From positions 62,001 to 126,000 of the forward strand of contig NZ_BAIV01000009.1 of NCBI RefSeq assembly GCF_000517545.1: a stretch of DNA of 64,000 nt. Reading direction: 5' to 3'. The stretch comes from Bacteroides reticulotermitis JCM 10512 (lineage in GTDB: Bacteria; Bacteroidota; Bacteroidia; Bacteroidales; Bacteroidaceae). Below, piece after piece: positions 60,608-64,000 of this stretch (its first letter is position 1; each line of letters starts with the position of its first letter). The notes under the pieces are model-generated. The model searched no databases. It had not been told where the DNA came from and saw only the letters and a list, made by a program, of their open reading frames with translations. A program made the translations under genes and the position numbers.

Positions 60608-60692
60608 GGTCTATTCATTCTCCTGTACTTATTCTGCAGTTCGTCTCCAAAATCCTGCCATAGGCTCCACAGAGCCAGACAAAAGGGAAGAG

Positions 60693-63428
60693 TTATCCTT
60701 TCCGTTTCAAAAAGTCAGTCGGACTTTCGCCGAACTCCTCCTTATAACACTTAGCAAAATAGGAAGGCGAACTGAAACCAACCTCATACCCCACCTCGGC
60801 AATCGTCATATCTGAGGAAGCAAGTAGTGAAGAGGCTTTCTTCAGCCGAGCTATCCGAAGCAATTCATTCGGTGAGTAGTTAGTCAGCGACTTTATTTTA
60901 CGATAAAGTTGCACACGGCTCAATCCCATATCTTTGCCCAAGTCTTCTACATTCAATCCGGAATCACTCATCTTCGCTTCGATCAATCCCTTGAAGCGTT
61001 CGACAAAGTCCTTATCCATGTCACAAACATCTTCTTTGGCTAGGGTTTGCCTATCACCGAAGAACTGTTTCAACCGGCGATGGCTATCGATCAGGTTACG
61101 TACCCGTGCCAACAGCAGGGGTGAACTAAAAGGTTTGGAGATATACGAATCAGCTCCACCGTCATACCCTTGAATACGCTGCTCATCAAGCGAGCAGGCT
61201 GTCAGCAGGATTACAGGAATGTGACAGGTTTGCAATTCGCTTTTCAGTCGACGGCAACATTCGATACCATCTATTCCCGGCATCATTACATCGGAAATAA
61301 TCAGATCGGGTACGAACCGCATGGCTTTCTTGATACCTTCCGAACCGTCCGCTGCTTCAACAACGGTATAGTCAGCTTGAAGCAGTCCTTGCACGTAAGA
61401 ACGAATGTCGGCATTGTCGTCTATTATCAAAACAGTAGGCTTGGAGGAGTCGTAAAGCATCTCATGATCCTCTTCTTCCGTTGTCCAAACCGCATCCGTA
61501 GGAAGAGGAGTCGCCGGAATGGGTTCCTGTTCGGGCACCGGGGTATCGCCTTTCGGCAAATCGATCGTGAACAAAGTTCCTTGCTTTTCATCACTTTCTA
61601 CGGCAATAAGCCCTCTGTGCAAGTCGACAAAAGCTTTGACTAATGCCAAGCCGATTCCCGAACCGGTATGATGCATATCGATCTTATAGAAGCGGTCGAA
61701 TATACTTCGGATATGCTCGGCAGAAATCATCGTACCACTGTTGGCAACTGTAAACCGCAACCACGGTTGTCCGTCTTTCATCCAACTCGATAACCTTACG
61801 GTTATTTTTCCGTTCTCGGGAGTAAACTTGAAAGCATTCGAAAGTAGGTTGAAATAGATACGCTCCAGCTTCTCCACATCTGCCAAAGTCCGGTAGTCCG
61901 CATCCGGCATACTATCGAACGAGAAGCGAATATGTTTCTTACGGGCAATCTCCTGAAAAGATTCGTTCCAGCCTTCAAAGGAAGAAAGGAGGTCTAGCGG
62001 CACAGGGGTAAATTCCATTTTGCCGTTCTCATACTTACGAAAATCGAGTATCTGATTGACCAACCTCAAAAGGATATTTACATTGCGCTGAATAAGCGAC
62101 AGCATTTTACGTTGGTCTTCATTCAATGTATGATCCGCCAACAGATGTTCTACCGGATCGGCTACCAATGTCAGCGGGGTACGAAAATCGTGCGATATAT
62201 TGGTAAAGAAAACGAGTTTGGCGTGGGTTGCCTCCTCTAACTGATGAGAGAGTTGTATCAATTGATCACGCTGTTCCTCTAACTGATCGCGTTGTTCTTC
62301 CAGAAGCCTTTTCTGCTCGGAAAGTTCTCTATTTAAGCGATTCTTAGACCGAAGCGACTTGTAAACGACCAACAGCAAACCGGCCACTAATAGCAAGATC
62401 AACAAACTGCCATACAAAACGACTTGTTGGGTAGCCACTCTCGAAAGGTAGGTACTGATTCGTCCGTTCAGTGTTTCGATTTTCCGGTCGAGTTCTGAAA
62501 TATGTGTAGTCTGAAGCTGCATAACATGTGCGTTGGTCCGGTCAACAACTGCCGTATTCATAACCGTCTCTCGGGGAAACGGTTTCTTTTCCAGAATATT
62601 CATAGCCAGTTGCATCACTTTGTCTCCGTTTGTCGGATAAATGAAGGTCGCGTCGAGTACACTGTCCAAGACCATTTCTAACCCATTGCCTTTGCCGGGC
62701 AATGCGTCGATACCCACAAAAACCATCTCTTTCTCGCGTCCTACTTTCTTTGCAGCCTGATAGGCTCCGGGAGCAATTCGGTCGTTGTGAGCATAGACAG
62801 CGTCGATCTTCGGATTACGGCGAAGCATACTATCCATCTCCACCTCCGCTGGAGCACGTTCCCATGCTGCATCGGCCTTATCGATTAGTTTGATTTCCGG
62901 AAAACGACTGATTGCTGCCATAAAACCTTGATGACGCTCCATCGCAGGTGTCGACCCGCTTAAGCCTGTCAGCTCGACTACATTTCCCTTACCACCCAAA
63001 CGGGATGCAATATAATTGCCCACAGCTCGTCCGATCTCATTATTGTCTGCGCCGATATAGGCTGTGTATTTATCCGAAAGAATCTTTCGATCAATTAAAA
63101 TAACCGGAATCCCTTTGTCATAAGCTTCTTCAACAATGGGGGTCATGGGAGCTGCTTCGTTGGCGGAAATAATCAATAAATCGACTCCCCTATCTATAAA
63201 GTAACGTACATCTTCCGCCTGACGGAGGTTGTCATCACCTGCCGAACGGATCTCAACCGACACGCCGTCATAAAACATAGCTTCACGAAGTATCTCATCG
63301 TTCATCTTATGCCGCCAGGAGTCGTCACTGCATTGGGCTACACCAATGCGAAAGCGGGGGCTATCCTGCCGACATGCCATTATCCCGACAAGACAGCACA
63401 AAACTAGTGTCCATTTGCTAAACCTCAT
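60693..63428 (-). CDS. Hybrid two-component system with periplasmic binding-protein sensor
   Basis: This 911-residue protein has an N-terminal export signal, a LacI/RbsB-type periplasmic binding domain (about 25-310; FRIGVAQCSDDSWRHKMNDE, VDLLIISANEAAPM, IPVILIDRK, YAHNDRIAPGAYQA), a TM helix (about 335-355) and a coiled coil rich in EEQRDQL repeats. HisKA with His413 (ISHDFRTPLTL), HATPase (NLLSNAFKFTP, GSGIGLALV), a receiver with Asp713 (LIISDVMMPGIDG) and an AraC HTH (LGKDMGLSRVQLYRKI) follow. It matches the B. thetaiotaomicron fructose sensor BT1754 in layout. The G1 box is VANSGT rather than DTGxG. No glycan-use genes flank it. Confidence 0.94.
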   Translation of the reverse strand: MRFSKWTLVLCCLVGIMACRQDSPRFRIGVAQCSDDSWRHKMNDEILREAMFYDGVSVEIRSAGDDNLRQAEDVRYFIDRGVDLLIISANEAAPMTPIVEEAYDKGIPVILIDRKILSDKYTAYIGADNNEIGRAVGNYIASRLGGKGNVVELTGLSGSTPAMERHQGFMAAISRFPEIKLIDKADAAWERAPAEVEMDSMLRRNPKIDAVYAHNDRIAPGAYQAAKKVGREKEMVFVGIDALPGKGNGLEMVLDSVLDATFIYPTNGDKVMQLAMNILEKKPFPRETVMNTAVVDRTNAHVMQLQTTHISELDRKIETLNGRISTYLSRVATQQVVLYGSLLILLLVAGLLLVVYKSLRSKNRLNRELSEQKRLLEEQRDQLEEQRDQLIQLSHQLEEATHAKLVFFTNISHDFRTPLTLVADPVEHLLADHTLNEDQRKMLSLIQRNVNILLRLVNQILDFRKYENGKMEFTPVPLDLLSSFEGWNESFQEIARKKHIRFSFDSMPDADYRTLADVEKLERIYFNLLSNAFKFTPENGKITVRLSSWMKDGQPWLRFTVANSGTMISAEHIRSIFDRFYKIDMHHTGSGIGLALVKAFVDLHRGLIAVESDEKQGTLFTIDLPKGDTPVPEQEPIPATPLPTDAVWTTEEEDHEMLYDSSKPTVLIIDDNADIRSYVQGLLQADYTVVEAADGSEGIKKAMRFVPDLIISDVMMPGIDGIECCRRLKSELQTCHIPVILLTACSLDEQRIQGYDGGADSYISKPFSSPLLLARVRNLIDSHRRLKQFFGDRQTLAKEDVCDMDKDFVERFKGLIEAKMSDSGLNVEDLGKDMGLSRVQLYRKIKSLTNYSPNELLRIARLKKASSLLASSDMTIAEVGYEVGFSSPSYFAKCYKEEFGESPTDFLKRKG

Positions 63429-63640
63429 TATCTCCTTTCTCTATCTGGTTTTCCAAATTTTTCTTCCATCTACTGGCTATTTCTCGCTAAAGATAACGGT
63501 TTTCTCTTTAAAACACGAAATCTCACCTCCTTGTCTGCTAAAAAATTTCGCAGTGACTCAGTTCGAAGTCTTAATAAAAATAGAATAGGGAAAACAAAAT
63601 ATTAATCAATGTTATAAAACATAATTTTCCTCTTGATTTA

Positions 63641-63671
63641 TTTGCAGATTTCACAGAATCCCGTATCTTTG
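63641..63671 (+). promoter_or_regulatory. Consensus promoter of the small RNA
   Basis: TTTG (63641-63644), 19 bases and TATCTTTG (63664-63671) match both boxes exactly. The 200 bases between the HTCS start and here contain no other signal. Confidence 0.75.
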
Positions 63672-63677
63672 TACTGT

Positions 63678-63740
63678 GTTTTTCATAGTATTAGATTTAA
63701 GGTTAACAAAGGTTGGAGCAAGGCGTTGCTCCTTTTTTTA
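63678..63740 (+). ncRNA. Probable small RNA of about 60 bases
   Basis: A consensus promoter is followed, about 45 bases after the expected start, by a perfect terminator: GGAGCAA (63715-63721), loop GGCG, TTGCTCC (63726-63732), then seven T. The unpaired 5' part includes TTAGATTTAAGGTTAACAAA, which from memory recurs upstream of varied terminator hairpins in many Bacteroides genomes. It may belong to a multicopy Bacteroides sRNA family such as FopS; I have not been able to compare sequences. No start codon with an ORF follows. Confidence 0.6.
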
Positions 63741-64000
63741 TGTCCATACCTCTCATTTTACCTTTCGAGAAACTTAGGAGAATGTACTACACCTACAGAC
63801 TAATTAACGAATAAACTACATTATTCAAGTAAGTACATAAATGCAAACGATATCTCGTCATAGTCACTTTTTGCTATAAACACATGATAGACAACCCAAT
63901 ACAATGCGGGTGCTTTTCTGAGACTCATATCTTCAATAGATAATGCCCATTTTTAAAGGGTATGTAGTTTGCCCCTTGGCAGAAAGTGGATCAAAGATAG
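63741..64000. other. Right edge without recognised genes
   Basis: About 260 AT-rich bases after the small RNA contain no supported ORF, hairpin or repeat. A CAAAGATA near the end (63993-64000) could be a leftward -7 box cut by the window edge. Confidence 0.3.

Noticed and set aside
60693..63428. Stand-alone LacI regulator or sugar ABC binding protein
   Set aside because: The binding-protein domain is continuous in frame with a TM helix, kinase, receiver and AraC domain, so it is one HTCS.

Overview
The window is a stretch of chromosome from a member of the Bacteroidales, most likely Bacteroides or a close relative. The evidence is the recurrent Bacteroidetes -7/-33 promoter (TTTG, 19-20 bases, TAnnTTTG), SusC/FecA-type TonB receptors, two hybrid two-component systems (HTCS) that each join sensor, kinase, receiver and AraC domains in one chain, a single-chain PurL, and families largely confined to this phylum (DUF4374, DUF4924, GHL10). 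I see no rRNA, tRNA, CRISPR array, transposase or prophage.

Layout. 0.1-6.1 kb: an operon for a branched-chain-type 2-oxoacid dehydrogenase (E3, lipoate ligase, E2, fused E1) followed by a flavodoxin. 6.4-8.5 kb: a BtuB-sized TonB receptor with a long leader. 8.5-12.2 kb: a leftward block of oxidoreductases (MDR, two SDRs, a truncated Old Yellow Enzyme) facing an HxlR regulator across two matching palindromes. 12.3-14.3 kb: a GNAT acetyltransferase and FabH. 14.5-21.8 kb: an iron/siderophore-type island with an ECF sigma factor, a DUF4374-like lipoprotein, a short membrane anti-sigma-like protein, a TonB receptor, a second DUF4374 lipoprotein and a PepSY membrane protein. Its last three genes match the XusABC xenosiderophore layout. 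22.2-24.1 kb: a methyltransferase and an RsgA-type GTPase behind a structured leader. 24.1-25.5 kb: a gene-free block with four short-period repeat arrays. 25.5-29.2 kb (leftward): LysE-type exporter, DUF4924, RmlD, PrfC. 29.3-33.0 kb: PurL. 33.4-44.3 kb: an HTCS, two GHL10 glycosidase-like proteins, UvrA, a small barrel protein and a small membrane protein. 44.6-49.3 kb: a lipoprotein, an MG2-type secreted protein and an ATP-grasp-like protein. 49.9-55.2 kb: an AAA ATPase, a SHOCT/DUF4870 protein and pyruvate:ferredoxin oxidoreductase. 55.5-59.7 kb (leftward): a glycine betaine ABC operon led by an outer-membrane porin. 60.3-63.4 kb: a lone MGMT domain and a second HTCS with a periplasmic sugar-binding-protein sensor. 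63.6-63.7 kb: a probable small RNA.

Quality caveat. Thirteen frame breaks fall in twelve otherwise normal genes, including prfC, uvrA, fabH and nifJ. Each is repaired by lengthening a short base run. I treat these as probable sequence errors and annotate full-length genes across them. The truncated Old Yellow Enzyme gene is different and looks genuinely decayed.

The two most interesting regions are the sigma-controlled XusABC-like island with its duplicated DUF4374 lipoprotein, and the gene-free block at 24.4-25.4 kb. In that block, unrelated sequences are repeated at 23, 21, about 21.5 and 22 bases.
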